A DNA stretch of 64,000 nt from Pseudoneurospora amorphoporcata (lineage: Eukaryota; Ascomycota; Sordariomycetes; Sordariales; Sordariaceae). The first letter of the stretch is position 1, and every line of letters begins with the position of its first letter. Location of the stretch: positions 1 to 64,000 of the forward strand of contig MU859087.1 in NCBI GenBank assembly GCA_033297205.1, in the 5' to 3' direction. Made by a program: the position numbers and the translations under genes. This document shows, piece after piece, positions 11,508 to 24,000 of the stretch. The notes under the pieces were generated by a model. The model ran no database searches. It saw only the letters and a list, made by a program, of their open reading frames with translations, and was not told the origin of the DNA.

Positions 11508-13340
11508 TCAGTCCGCCTTCTTACCCCTCCCAGCCAGACTGCCGCTGGGATACCTCACTCTCATCATCCCACTCCCACCCATTGTGGCGCTTCTCCCAGA
11601 CGTACCAGCTCCGAAGTTTAGCAGGCCTGTATCCCCCATGTCCTCAGACGCAGGATTGGCACTGCTTCCTCGACCATCGTCACTATTAGTGTCGGTAAGC
11701 TCGATGAGGTCGCCTTCTTCAGGTCCCAGAGTCGACCGTTTCGACGCGCCTAGCGAAGGCGTTCCAAGTCCCCTTGGCCGTTTGACAAATGCGCCTCGTA
11801 GCCAGTTCTCGACCGCCGCAGCCGCTTTATCGAGGCCGGTAGACCCTTGCCCATTTATCGCAGAAGCATCACCTCCGTCTTCAAAAGGACTCTCGACGAT
11901 GGTTGGGTGCTCTCCAGCGCCGGTGAACCCAATGTGGGCAGTTTCAGCACCTAAAACGGCCATGGACGGTAGAGAATCAATGTTCAGGCCCGGTAGATGC
12001 TTATTTGTCCACGTGTTGAAGTAATCCTTCTCGGGTCCTGGTGCTCTCACATTCCGTAGCGAGCCTACGCCCCCAGGGCGTCTCATCCATGCCGGCCGAG
12101 CATCATCCCCAGCTAGACTTGGGCGGCTTCCCATGAGGCTAGTTCGGCGGGAACAGACGCTGCCGGGACTCGCAGGACCGGCCTCTCCACTTAGGGTGAT
12201 ACCTGGGACGTCCATCGACGTCCTAGGCGACGTCATGGTGGAAGTAGTGTTCATGCTCTTCCTCCGACGCGGGGGGAAATATCCCAAAACTTTGCGTCCT
12301 ACTCGTGCGACCTCGACAGGGTTAGGAAATGAGTCGAGTGATACCCAGCGCACGTGTGTCCATGGTGGCTCGTCATCATTTGTTTGTAACTTGTTATCCC
12401 CGCCTTGATCGTTGGTCGAAGTGCCGAAAAACTCTCGGTTGTTGGACATGTCTCGCCCAAATGGGTCTATTGCTTCCGGCGTACGGGCCAAGTAATCAAC
12501 ATGAGCTCCGGGAAACGAGGGTCCTTCGCAAGGGCGCCCCTTGATATCGCAGGCGTCGACGGGTATCGCAAGCCATTTGCGTATTTGGATATTGTCTCGG
12601 GACCATAAACCGTTGGCCTTACGAAAAGCGTCTTCACGGCACTTGTACCGAAGTACAATCCCGGCATAGGTATCGGTTGGTTGTACGTGGTGAATGTACA
12701 CCAGGTGCTCTGCTGTTTCCTGAATTTGAGAAGTTTCTCGCAAGTCCTCGTCTGAACTACGCTTCTTGAATCTCTTAGAAGAATCCAGGCCGCCATTGAC
12801 GCCTTCATGGCTTTCGAGTACACTTGCTGTCCTAAGCGCCCTGAGACGCCCCTCCCGCTCAGTCATTGATCCTGACCCAACATCCTCTAAACGTGGCCTC
12901 AATTCGTTCGGTGGTTCGGGACCCCAGCTGTTGGAAGTCTTTTGTTTTCCAGCCGTTCTCGTTGCCGGTCGTTCTGACCCGGTGTGATATGATTCCCCAC
13001 CGGTCAGAAGTGATGTGGTGAACTCCTGAACGGAGGCCCACGTAGAAGCCCATGATCCATCGAGCAGACCATGACCGCCCCTGGGGCTACTTGCACGAGC
13101 AGAGCCCGCCGCGACCTCAAGTCGAGAATTATTTCTCCCAGTAACATCTCCTATGCGTGCGGCGGGAATCGGCGAGGCGCCTCTGTCCGGCGTCCTGCTC
13201 GGACTTGAGTAGAGGGAGGATGTGGTTGCATCGTTGCGGTTGCTCGCTACGCGGCGGTTTCGTGGGCGAACCGAGTTGTCATCTGCATCTTTTGAAGCCG
13301 ACAAGAGGGCACTCCTGGAGGGGCGCTGCGAGAGACTCAT
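11508..13340 (-). CDS. Intracellular LysM-domain protein
   Basis: One uninterrupted exon of 610 residues. There is no signal peptide: the N-terminus MSLSQRPSRSALLSASKDAD is polar, so this is not a secreted chitin-binding LysM effector. A single LysM module lies at about residues 214-260 (VYIHHVQPTDTYAGIVLRYK through IQIRKWLAIPVDAC). Upstream, around residue 96, SWASTWASVQEFTTSLLTG is a hydrophobic, probably amphipathic segment. The rest is low-complexity Ser/Pro/Arg/Gly sequence with many possible phosphorylation sites (SPRTS, RRTSL, RRRKS). The architecture resembles intracellular eukaryotic LysM proteins of unknown role. A weak alternative is a scaffold at the cell cortex. The domain call is good; the function is unknown. 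Confidence 0.85.
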   Translation of the reverse strand: MSLSQRPSRSALLSASKDADDNSVRPRNRRVASNRNDATTSSLYSSPSRTPDRGASPIPAARIGDVTGRNNSRLEVAAGSARASSPRGGHGLLDGSWASTWASVQEFTTSLLTGGESYHTGSERPATRTAGKQKTSNSWGPEPPNELRPRLEDVGSGSMTEREGRLRALRTASVLESHEGVNGGLDSSKRFKKRSSDEDLRETSQIQETAEHLVYIHHVQPTDTYAGIVLRYKCREDAFRKANGLWSRDNIQIRKWLAIPVDACDIKGRPCEGPSFPGAHVDYLARTPEAIDPFGRDMSNNREFFGTSTNDQGGDNKLQTNDDEPPWTHVRWVSLDSFPNPVEVARVGRKVLGYFPPRRRKSMNTTSTMTSPRTSMDVPGITLSGEAGPASPGSVCSRRTSLMGSRPSLAGDDARPAWMRRPGGVGSLRNVRAPGPEKDYFNTWTNKHLPGLNIDSLPSMAVLGAETAHIGFTGAGEHPTIVESPFEDGGDASAINGQGSTGLDKAAAAVENWLRGAFVKRPRGLGTPSLGASKRSTLGPEEGDLIELTDTNSDDGRGSSANPASEDMGDTGLLNFGAGTSGRSATMGGSGMMRVRYPSGSLAGRGKKAD

Positions 13341-14685
13341 AGCTTTGTGTTGATTGTGTCCTCACGGGGAGGGCGCAAACCTCGGCGCCTATGGTTCGTG
13401 GTTCGAAGGGAGCATCAGATAGCAATCGTTCGAGGAATCATGGAGAGGGCGCCCCTTGCTGCTGGGCTGTTATTATTCGTTTGCAAGGGTGTAGCTGCTG
13501 GGAACCATGGGCAGTGGTCGCAGCGTTATGAATGCTCTCGCTTCGTGTATTCTCTTTCTCGAGACGTTGCTGTAACGTTGTCTTCTCTTTGTAAGTTCAC
13601 TTTGTTGCGTCGAGGTGATGGCCCAATCGGTTGGAGCTAAGCCGTGAGATTGGATGATAGGACGCCGAGACAAGGTACGGCGGGTAACAGGTCGTTGTCG
13701 ATTAGGTGATTAATGGAACTGCGCGTCGAATAACCAACACGGCATAAAAAGCCGAATTATGATCTGAACGAGGGACGTTCAATGTTTCACGGGAAAGCTG
13801 GATGGAGGAAAGATTCAAGAGCTTCCGTTGTGACGAGCTGGTGGAAGTGGAATTGGACAGGAGCGTGCCTGCAGGTTCCCACCCCCGCCACCAGTCGTGC
13901 CACTGTGTTCCAGTTGGCGGCGTGCCTGCGACTGCCTTCCAGCGGCATGGCCCTGTTTGGTGCAGTGACGGATGGAGGCTCGTAGATCCCGGACTCCCGT
14001 CGGCCAATTCATCGCCAAGAAGTATAGCAGGGTGAGCGGCCATGCCTTGCCTGCACTTGAAGGCAAGGCTCCACAATGTGTTTGGGTTTCGTGCGATTTT
14101 TACACCAAATCAGGTCCGTTTCGCATCGTCTTTGGTACGTAATGATATGCTGCTTCAGGCCGAATAAAAGGCTCTTGAAGACGGAGGATGAAATTCCGCG
14201 TAAAGCTTCGCGTCCCGATCTTTCCTGCGGGCTAAACCCGAATATCGTGAGATAGATGCCGAGGAAAGAATTATGGGCATATAAGGTATTGAAACACGAC
14301 ATCGTGTAATGCAGAAAATGCAGACAAGTGCGTAAAGTCGGCGATTGAAACAATCTTGAAAACAGACCGTTTTGAAAGAATAGTGATGGACCGAAAAGGG
14401 GTAAGCAATGCACGGGCCCGGTGTCGCAGCTCGAGAGCCGCTTTATAAGACCCACTCCGCGAGCATCGCGCCAGACGGGCACGTGCAGACGTGAGTGCGG
14501 GGCGCCTAGTCCTGGCCCACACGCCCTCTTCCCCCAAGCCCGGATGGTGCCTGAGAAAGTAAACAAACGTTGGGTCCATCTTCGATCTTGTTGGATTTGA
14601 CCGGGCAGGCGCGGGCGTCTCTTGAAGCAGCGCCGAACTTTCAACCACACGACGATCCCTCGGCCATAGTCACAACGACGCCAAA
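13341..14685. other. Divergent promoter region of LysM gene and smc2
   Basis: The 1.3 kb between the LysM gene (minus) and smc2 (plus) must carry both promoters. Open frames on the minus strand (for example 14009-14650) have Cys/Arg-rich, atypical compositions and I do not accept them. I see no repeat or RNA gene. Confidence 0.5.
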
Positions 14686-17600
14686 ATGAGGGTGACCGAA
14701 GTCATCATCGATGTACGTGTTTTTCCACCGCGCCATTAGTTGCGACCGGATCCAACGTGTAATGCGACAACTTCAACTTGTGACAGGGCTGACATACTCG
14801 CGCGTTGAATAGGGCTTCAAGTCGTACGCCGTCAGAACGGTCATTTCAGGATGGTAAGGACACGGATTCGTCAGGGCGATCCAAGGCATCCCAACAGCGT
14901 ACTAACCGGCTGCCACAGGGACGAGAGCTTCAACTCGATTACTGGCCTCAACGGCAGCGGTAAATCCAACATCCTCGACGCCATCTGCTTCGTTCTCGGT
15001 ATCACCAATATGTCAACAGTCCGCGCTCAAAACCTACAGGATCTTATCTACAAGCGAGGCCAAGCCGGCGTCACAAAGGCCAGCGTCACAATAGTCTTTG
15101 ATAATAGAGACAAGAAGAAGTCACCCATCGGATTCGAAGAGTATGCGACCATCAGCGTGACCCGCCAAATCGTGCTCGGAGGTACCTCGAAATACCTGAT
15201 CAACGGCCATCGCGCGCAGCAACAAACCGTACAGAATCTCTTCCAATCGGTTCAGCTCAACATCAACAATCCCAACTTCCTCATTATGCAGGGTCGTATT
15301 ACAAAGGTGTTGAACATGAAGGCCGTCGAAATCTTGGCCATGATCGAGGAGGCAGCCGGCACAAGGATGTTCGAGGACAGGAGGGACAAAGCACTGAAGA
15401 CAATGGCTAAGAAGGAGATGAAGCTGCAGGAGATCAAAGAACTCTTGCGGGATGAAATCGAACCGAAACTCGAAAAGCTACGAACCGAGAAGCGCGCATT
15501 CCTCGACTTCCAGCAAACCCAAAACGACCTGGAGCGATTAACAAGGCTTGTGGTGGCACACGATTACGTAAGGTGTCAGGAAAAGCTACAACAGTCAGCA
15601 TCGGATCTTGAGGCGAAGAAGCAGCGCCAGAAAGGGCTTGAGGAATCTGCTATCCGGCTAAAAAATGAGATATCCCATCTGGAGGACGACTTAAAACGGG
15701 TCAAGGCACAGCGCGACAAGGAGTTGCGGAAAGGTGGCAAGGCGCAAGCCCTGGAAGAAGCAGTAAAGAAGCACGCCAACGAGCTGGTTAGGCTTGCTAC
15801 TGTCGTGGATCTGAAAAAGAGCAGTATGAAGGAGGAGCAAGAACGGAGGAAAGCAGGAGAGAAGAACGTTACCGACCTGGAAGCGGCACTGGAGAAAAAG
15901 ACGAAGACATACGAGAAGACCAAGGCGAAATATGATGCCGCCAAGGAGACGCTTGAAAAGCAGAGGCAAGAGGCAGACACCAAGGAAGAGCTGCTACAAA
16001 CCCTGCAAACCGGTGTTGCGTCTAAGGAGGGACAGGAGAACGGCTACCAAGGACAACTCCAGGACGCGAGAAACAGGATCACTGCCGCGGCAACGGAACA
16101 AGAGCAGGCAAAAATCAAAATTGCCCATCTGGAGAAGCGAATAAAAGAGGAGGAACCCCGGGCGAAAAAGGCCAAAGAGCAAAACGCTGGCTTACTGAAG
16201 GATCTTGATGGCCTGAAAGCTCAGGCCCAGAGACTCGAGAAGGAGCTTGGAAATCTTGGGTTCCAACCCGGTTCGGAGGAGGAATTGTACAAGCAAGAAA
16301 GCTCGCTCCAACAGACTATCCGCAATCTACGACAAGAATCCGATGCGCTTAAACGCAAGGTCGCAAATATCGACTTCAACTACCAAGATCCAGTACCAAA
16401 CTTTGACCGATCAAAAGTAAAAGGACTGGTGGCACAGCTCTTCTCATTACCGAAGGAATATATGGAAGCTGGGACAGCGCTCGAGATTTGCGCTGGAGGC
16501 CGTCTTTATAACGTCGTTGTAGACACCGAAGTGACTGGTACGCAACTATTGCAGGGCGGTAGATTACGAAAGAGGGTAACCATCATTCCTTTGAACAAGA
16601 TCTCCGCATTCAAGGCCTCGGCACAAACGATTGCCAACGCGCAAAGAATTGCTCCAGGGAAGGTGCACCTGGCTTTGTCCCTGGTTGGCTACGATGACGA
16701 AGTGTCGGCGGCAATGGAGTACGTGTTCGGAAACACGCTTATCTGCGCCGATGCAGACACAGCCAAGAGGGTGACGTTCGATCCGAATGTTCGTATGAGG
16801 AGCATCACGGTGGAGGGTGATTCCTATGACCCATCAGGTACACTATCAGGTGGAAGTGCCCCCAATTCGAGCGGCGTCTTGGTTACTTTGCAGAAGCTCA
16901 ACGAAATCAACCGGCAGCTGAAGGAGGCTGAGGCCGCCCTCAATGAGCTACGCGCCCAAATTTACCGGGAAAAGACGAAACTCGACCAAGCAAAGAGAAT
17001 CAAGCAACAACTTGACCTCAAGACACATGAGATCAAGCTAGCGGAGGAGCAAATCGGCGGTAACTCGTCTTCGTCCATCATTCAAGAGATTGCAAACATG
17101 AAGGAAACAATAGTCCAGCTCAAGCAGTCAATTGTGGAGGCCAAGCAGCGACAAGCGGAAGCCACAGCGGAAGCCAAAAGAATCGAGAAGGACATGAAGG
17201 ACTTTGACAATAACAAAGACGCCAAGCTAGTGGAGCTCCAGGCTTCAGTCGACAAACTACGTGCCTCCCTGGACAAGATGTCTGTTACTAACAAGGCGTT
17301 GCAAAAAGAGCTCCAGGAGGCGCAACTAGACTCAGAACAGGTTGCTGCGGATCTCGCGGCTGCGCGGGAGCAGGTTCAAGACATTGACGTTGCTCTCAAA
17401 GCCCAACAGGAGGAGATCGACGACATCGTAAACCAAGGAACAATCCTACAGAAGACACACGACTCTGTCCTAGCACAGCTAGAAGATGAGCGGACCAAAC
17501 TGCATGTGTACGACGATGAGCTTCGGGCTTTGGAAGAAGCTACTCGGTCGAAGAATGCCCGAATCGCCGAAGAGGGACTCGAACTCCAGAAGCTTGGCCA

Positions 17601-18509
17601 CCAAATCGAGAAATTCCACAAGGAGCAGCAGCAAGCCGCCCAGACGGCCTCGCACATGGAGCGCGAGCACGACTGGATCGCCGAGACCAAGGACCAGTTC
17701 GGCCGACCGGGCACCCTCTACGACTTCCAGGGCCAGAACATTGGCGAGTGCAAGTCCACGCTGCGGAACCTGACGGAGCGCAGCCAGGGCCTGCGCAAGA
17801 AGATCAACCCCAAGGTAATGAACATGATCGACAGCGTCGAGAAGAAGGAGGTGTCGCTCAAGCACATGATGCGCACCGTCATCCGCGACAAGCGCAAGAT
17901 TGAGGAGACCATTTTTAGTTTGGACGACTACAAGAAGAAGGCGCTGCAGGAGACGTGGGAGAAGGTCAATGCCGACTTCGGTCAGATCTTTGCCGAGCTG
18001 CTACCCGGCAGTTTCGCCAAGCTGGATCCCCCAGAGGGCAAGACTATCAGTGACGGGCTGGAAGTTAAGGTGCAGCTTGGTAAAGTGTGGAAACAGAGTC
18101 TGACTGAGTTAAGTGGTGGTCAAAGGTACACTTTCCTCCTCTCCCTTGCCCCCTTCCCCGTCCTTTCCCTCCTTTCTCCCACTCGAACCCGGGCCCGGCC
18201 TTGTACCATCATAACCCCCTCCCCACTAACTTTAATCCATCCAGATCCCTAATCGCCCTCTCCCTCATCATGGCCCTCCTCCAATTCAAGCCAGCCCCCA
18301 TGTACATTCTCGACGAGGTTGACGCGGCCCTCGATCTGTCGCACACGCAGAACATTGGCCGTCTGATCAAGACGCGCTTCAAGGGCTCGCAGTTCATCGT
18401 TGTCAGTCTCAAGGACGGCATGTTCCAGAACGCCAACCGCATCTTCCGGACGAGGTTCAGCGAGGGTACGAGTATGGTGCAGGCGCTCACGCCGGCGGAT
18501 TTGAAGTGA
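14686..18509 (+). CDS. smc2: Condensin subunit SMC2
   Basis: Four exons (14686-14712, 14813-14853, 14919-18125, 18245-18509) encode 1,179 residues, the family's normal length. SMC2 pairs with SMC4 in condensin and compacts mitotic chromosomes by ATP-driven loop extrusion. The N-terminus MRVTEVIIDGFKSYAVRTVI is diagnostic. Walker A (GLNGSGKSN) is at residues 32-40. Coiled-coil arms flank a hinge at roughly 520-690 (KVKGLVAQLFSLPKEYMEAG). The ABC signature LSGGQR is at 1087-1092 and Walker B (YILDEVDAALD) follows at about 1112-1122. The first two exons encode only 23 residues and are joined with phases intact; an ATG at 14851 is intronic in context and is not the start. The last intron (18126-18244) separates the signature motif from Walker B and is pyrimidine-rich. 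No key residue is missing. Confidence 0.97.
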
Positions 18510-19145
18510 TGAATTTCTGGAATAGAAGAGTCTGTTTGTAAGCGTGTGTTAGGCTTATGGTTTATGGTTTATGCAATACAAGTTTGTCTGATAGATGGAT
18601 GGATCGGGATGATGAATTTTCTAAAGAAGAAGTAAGAAAAGTAGGGTGATTTTCTAAATTTTGGGCGCGGTCGGTTTTGGCTTCATGCAGCAAATGAACT
18701 TAAATTTTTTTATGTTTTGGTTTGAACCACTGACGATGGGAAACGACCAGGGAGAATGGATGAACGGGAGTTTGAATCAACGAAGAGCGATGTCTATGAC
18801 TTTGGATCAGGGCTTTCTGGCGCGTGGTTGGGCGACTGACACATCCAAGCTTCGCTTCTTTGCTTATTGTTGGAGTGTGTATGTCTTATCCCCTTTCCTG
18901 TTCCCAGTAATCCCGTTCCTTTCTTTCAGTCCTATCATTTTCATGGATGCGATTTAACCACGAAGATGTCAAGTTCAGTTGCTTTCCTGTCTAGCCCGGC
19001 CCGCCTTTAGGTCCAACGAGGTCTAAGTCTACCCAGTAATGCACAACAACCCATTCTAAGTAACGACTTTTGATGACTCTCTATTCCACCTTTTTTTGTT
19101 GTTGCTTACCTGCCTAAACTCGGTGCTGCCGTGATCGTTAGAGTC
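18510..19145. other. Convergent intergenic region
   Basis: Lies between the 3' ends of smc2 (plus) and the MOSC gene (minus). I see no coding sequence. The start is rich in TTTATGGTT/ATGG repeats near 18555-18600, consistent with a 3' UTR. Confidence 0.6.
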
Positions 19146-21099
19146 TCAGATATCCGGCCTATCAGTCTCAAACATCCTGGCGTACCGATGAGGTCCTCGG
19201 CTGAGCACCTCGACATCCATACCGACTTCGACCCAGCTATCCATCACCATATCACTGGTATCGGGACTGGCTGCTTCAGCTTCGGTGCTGGGGTCACGGA
19301 ACAAGGGAGTCAGCTGCATGCCGAGGCAACCGACACCCTTGATTCCCGGATCTACGTCTCTGTACTTTCGGAGAGATCGGTCTGGCTCGGCAGGGTGACG
19401 GAAACCTGTTTCTTGATCGATGTTGGGCATTTTGCAGCTGTTAGGGTTAGTTGCTGGGCACTTTGATGTGTATAATACGGTCTTTAAGGTGTGTTTGTCC
19501 AGATAAAGGTGGTAGGTGGGTGATGAAGCGCGGCACACATAAACTTACCGTACAGTCCGGCATGATACGTGAAAGGTCGTCTTGTCTTGTCTTTTGTTGG
19601 AAGCCCTAGGGTTGAAGCGGATTGTCTTCCAGGTCTCTTCTTCATAAGCTTCGACACCGTCAACTGTGATGTGTGATGAGGTTAGGTTAGTATTTGTGTG
19701 TGTGTACGTGTGCTTTGTTAGCGCTACGCAGTCAGGCTTTATCCTCGGAGACTAATGCAGGCCTTCTTCATTAGGAATATGCGCCGGGATGGAGTCTTGC
19801 TTGTAGAGCGCTTTCCCGGACAGCGTGCCTTCCACCCTCCATAATGAACTTTTAATTCCTCTATTGGCCATGCGCTTAAAAACTCCCGAGAGGAGCAAGA
19901 TGTTTCAGGATCCTTGTGAAGTTTTGCTCGGTGAATGCCCGAAAGGTAAAGCGTCCGGACCGACTTACCTATAATGTTGGCTCGAAACCTCAACGGGTCG
20001 AGTGACTTGAGGTTGTCGTCCTTGTCAATTTTCGCGTCCAAGTCCTGGACACTTGAAAGGTTGAGCATATGTACGGGATACTATTCACATATGGTTAGTT
20101 TAGGTTCTTCAGTCTTCGGGTCTCTTTGTGTCACGTCGAGGGAAATGGTCAAAAACGCACTGCATCCTGCCAGCCCGTAACAGGCTGATATCCGGCCTCC
20201 TCCTTCTTGGGCGCATTTCGGTAAACCTTCCGCAATCGTGCTGGGTCGACACGAAATAAGCCGAGCTTGTTGCTCACTCCCAAGTACAGCCTCAGCTCCC
20301 GAGGTAGGTCCGCCTCCATGTTGAGTGCAGTGACCGTATCTCGCCAGATCTTCACTGGCTCCCATGTGTACTTCCTGGCCTCAATCTCATCCTCAGAAGG
20401 AAAAGAGACGGGGAGAATGATTTCTTTCTCAGGTACGGCGTGAAGACCCCGCGAGAGTTTTGCACCCAGCCACGCCAGCGTGCCGCCCAGCCCTCGCTCC
20501 TGCCAGGGAAAGTGAATGACGATGAACGAGTCCACCAAAGCAGCATTGGCTGAGCTAGACTTGCTGGTGTTGTCCAGGGACAATACTTGGTGGCCACCGC
20601 TACGGGCCTTGCGGATGTCGGGAACATAAAGATCCACATGAACAGTGGCAAGACGCGGAAACTGTCTCTGCGAGATGAATTCCCACGAGCACTCCTTCTT
20701 TGCCTCGTCCGGGGTGTCGAGCCCGACCGGGAACGGGCTCTTGAGCTGAGCAAAAGTGTAAATGCGGTCATATTCGAGACCGGCAGGTACAACTTTGCTC
20801 TCGAGTACCTCAATGCCTTTGCAGGACTTCACTGGGAAGATCCATAGACTTTGAATTCTGCCTGGACCAGCGTTGCTTGCTCTGCTGTCTCTTTTTGAAT
20901 GCCTTGGTAGAAGTCGTTCTGAGTCATCCAGCCCTATTCTGGTATGTGTCTGGAGCAGTGCCTCCGTCACTGAAGGAAGGGTTGGAGGGAAGTAGATGAA
21001 AACGGGCAGTAAAAAAACAATAATGGTGACGACGATCAGGAAAATGCTGCCGGGACCAACGACCGGGCCGGGCCGCGGCAGGTCAGCTTCGTATCCCAT
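19146..21099 (-). CDS. Membrane-anchored MOSC-domain protein (mARC-like molybdenum enzyme)
   Basis: Four exons (20161-21099, 19969-20080, 19549-19663, 19146-19437) encode 485 residues. An N-terminal helix (SIFLIVVTIIVFLLPVFIYF, about residues 17-36) anchors the protein. IQSLWIFPVKSCKGIEVLES starts the MOSC beta-barrel, then YPVHMLNLSSVQDLDAKI and TWKTIRFNPRASN. RCKMPNIDQETG places a cysteine at residue 390 where mARC (mitochondrial amidoxime-reducing component) binds molybdenum. The end reads KGVGCLGMQLTPLF. Members reduce N-hydroxylated substrates using cytochrome b5 partners. The start is the first ATG (21099); an upstream open frame begins only with TTG. Intron 2 is unusually long for this window (305 nt) and its first 75 codons stay open. 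The fold is secure; the substrate and membrane are not known. Confidence 0.88.
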
Positions 21100-24000
21100 G
21101 CCGAGTTGCCGACGTCTCAAGTATGTGAGAATATTGAGGTCTTCTGTCGTAGCTGTCAGCGGCTATTGTGTGAGACGAATATTTCGAGCTTTAAAAGTCG
21201 GTCAACAGTGCCGATTCAGGGTAGCAATAGGATGGGTCGCAATGAGTGAGTTTTGACCGCCACCATGGATGAGGTTGTATCGGCAAACAATTAGAAGGCA
21301 AGCGGAAGAGGGATGATCGTTGGTTGGTCCCGTATGTCTTCACTCGGTGGCTCGGTCTTTGTTCGCTAGAGTGTCAGACTTTCCAATGTCGAGAGAGTGC
21401 AAAAGGCCAAGGACATGAACTGCAGTGCAATTGACGGAAAGAGACGCCGTGGTCAGACTTGTGTAGATGGACCTTCTCTGGACAACCGAAGGAGCTTCCA
21501 TTCACTCCCAGGGTGCAGGTGCCAGCAGGCATCGTGGGCGGACGGACCGCCAAAGCGCTTTGACAGGTGCCGTGCAGGCGGGAAGGCAACGTGATGGGCA
21601 CCGGGTCGGTGCGTTCAGTGAAAGGGACGACTCTTCTACTGCTGGATCAGTCAGGTACAACTGCACCGCAATTGATCAAGCATAGAGGTATGTGGGTAAT
21701 ATGGATGTTGTCTGGAGAGCAAATCCCGATCTCCGGGGTTTGAGGGAAAAAAACAATCGAAATCATCCCAATCGTGCATTGTTTTGATGCTGACGATACA
21801 ATGTGACATAGGGCTGGAGTGGGGGGTGCAGATCTTGGTCACGCCACCTAATTCTTGATGCAGTGATTACACTCAGCTCTTTCACTTGACCCTTCGCATC
21901 ACTCTGCTTCACATTTTTGAGGACAGTGTCTGGAAATGTCAAAATTTCCCGAGCCCTGGTATATCTTATTATTCCATGCTTCCTGTATCTTGAAAAAGAG
22001 GCTCGAATTAAGTTCGGGACCGGTGCAACGCACCGACCGGAACCAGCAGACAGAAAGGCGAACTGTCTCTTCATCTGCACGCAGAGCGCTTGACAGACAC
22101 CGACAACATAGCACTAATGCCGGCCCAGACTGTGCAGGTTCAAACCAATGTGGAAGTTGACCGTTTTCTGCGTAGTATCTCGCTACATGACACACCTTGC
22201 AGGCTTCGGTGTCCCGGGACTGTCGAGTCATCCCGTCCGTCTCTCGATCGTTGTAGCTTGCGTAGTGATGGAACCTTGTTATATTGAGCTGACGCATCGA
22301 CACGGCTCCAATCTCCTTTGCTGCTGAACACGGAAGGTGATGACACTTGTCTGATAAGGCAAGTGAGAAAGGTGTTGCGAACGAATGGTGCGGTCCTTGG
22401 CTCACATCCACCCACCCCAGTTGTTCATACTGCTTTGTTCTTTGGTGAATAGATTCATGGTGTTTCTGCAGGCTCAACACTCACTCAGCACCTCTGGTAT
22501 AGCCGTGGTGTCAATACCGTTCCATGTCGTATCCCGCGGATGCCCCTAGGATGCTCCACTGTCAAGCTGCTATCGATCCCCGTGGAAAGTTGGTGTTTTG
22601 CACCTCTTGTTATTTTGGAAGTCATAGGCGAGCACAGGGGAGTTTCGTCAAAGTACGCAACTTGCAGGTGACTCTGACATCGCGCGTTTGAAGTACAGTC
22701 ACAATGAGGCGGTCTTCTTGGTAGCCGTTTACTAGATCCTGGCTGAAAGTGACGAAGAAAAGGATCAGACCGCAGGGCTGATCCAGATGTCAGCTCATCC
22801 GCCGACCAGAAGCCGCTCGGTGTTGTCATGTAGCAGAAGTGTTAGAAGTTCCATTGATGAGAAAAGCAAATTTGCCGACGGACTGGGACATGATAGAACC
22901 AGATTTAACATGTGATGAGGCTGCGTAGGCTACTACCCTGATGCCGTCAATATCACCGACAGGTATGTGTTACTATGTCATCTCACAGGGCCTGGAATGG
23001 TAGGTACGTAGGAAGCCGGTCTTACGTTGTAGTGATATTAGGAGTCTGTGGAGAGATTAGCGGAATTAATATCAAGTCATAGCCTCTCAACACGGGGCAT
23101 GTGACAGAAAAGGTAGCTGTGTGTCGGTCATTAGAAGCGCCATGACAAAAGGCGAATGGTGACAGCTTTCTGGAAGAGCCTCCAGGTGGTGAGTGTTTTA
23201 AATGATGAATAAGGCGCAAATGCTGGTAACCTAAGTTTGGTACAAGTGATTAGATAATCAGCTTTGATTTGCGGGTGGTTGTCCGGTATGTGATATGCGA
23301 GATGAAAACAACTACTGTAGCCAGCAGGATGAGTAAAATGGAAAAGAGGGCCGATGACATAACGTGAAACAAATGAAATGTCGACGGTGAAGTCTTTGGA
23401 TTCAGATACGATGCATGCAGAAAACAAGTAGTGTAGAGAGGTGACCTCAGCGAAGAAAATTTGCGGCCCGATGCTCGACAGGAACACACGGGATCTTGCG
23501 CCGAAGTCATTGTCCCTTGGCTTCATGTTTTTGTTCCGTTTTTCTTGGCTACAGGTAAGGTCCGTACGGCATCCGAATGCCAGGACCCTTGTCGTGCTGA
23601 TGGTAAGACTCTTCGATGGCGCAGGCAAATGAGGTGGTGACTCCAGTCCCATGCATGCTCATCTTCTGGTATCCAAGATGCCGGGTTTACTGGCGGCCTC
23701 AAGTGGTAACTGTCCCCGACACCATTGGCCAGAGCCGATTCCTTCTTGTAATACTACAGGTAACCCTATCGTAAAAGAGCTGCCCTTGTGTGGTAATCTC
23801 CATCCTTCCAAAGCACGACAGACCGAGAATCTTTCTGGTAAATGATGCAATTTAGGGGAAGGAGCAACCAATGCAACTCTGGCCAGTGAGCCGGACGAGG
23901 ATGAACTGCCTTGTACGTAGAAGGCGTGATTTGCATTACCTGACGCTATGCAGTTCTCGTATTTGTATTTCCTGGCGGATAGAAAAATTCTTTATGACTT

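Noticed and set aside
14009..14650. 213-codon minus-strand frame in the smc2 promoter
   Set aside because: Cys/Arg/Phe-rich with no domain; lies in a divergent promoter and overlaps another unrelated frame on the same strand.
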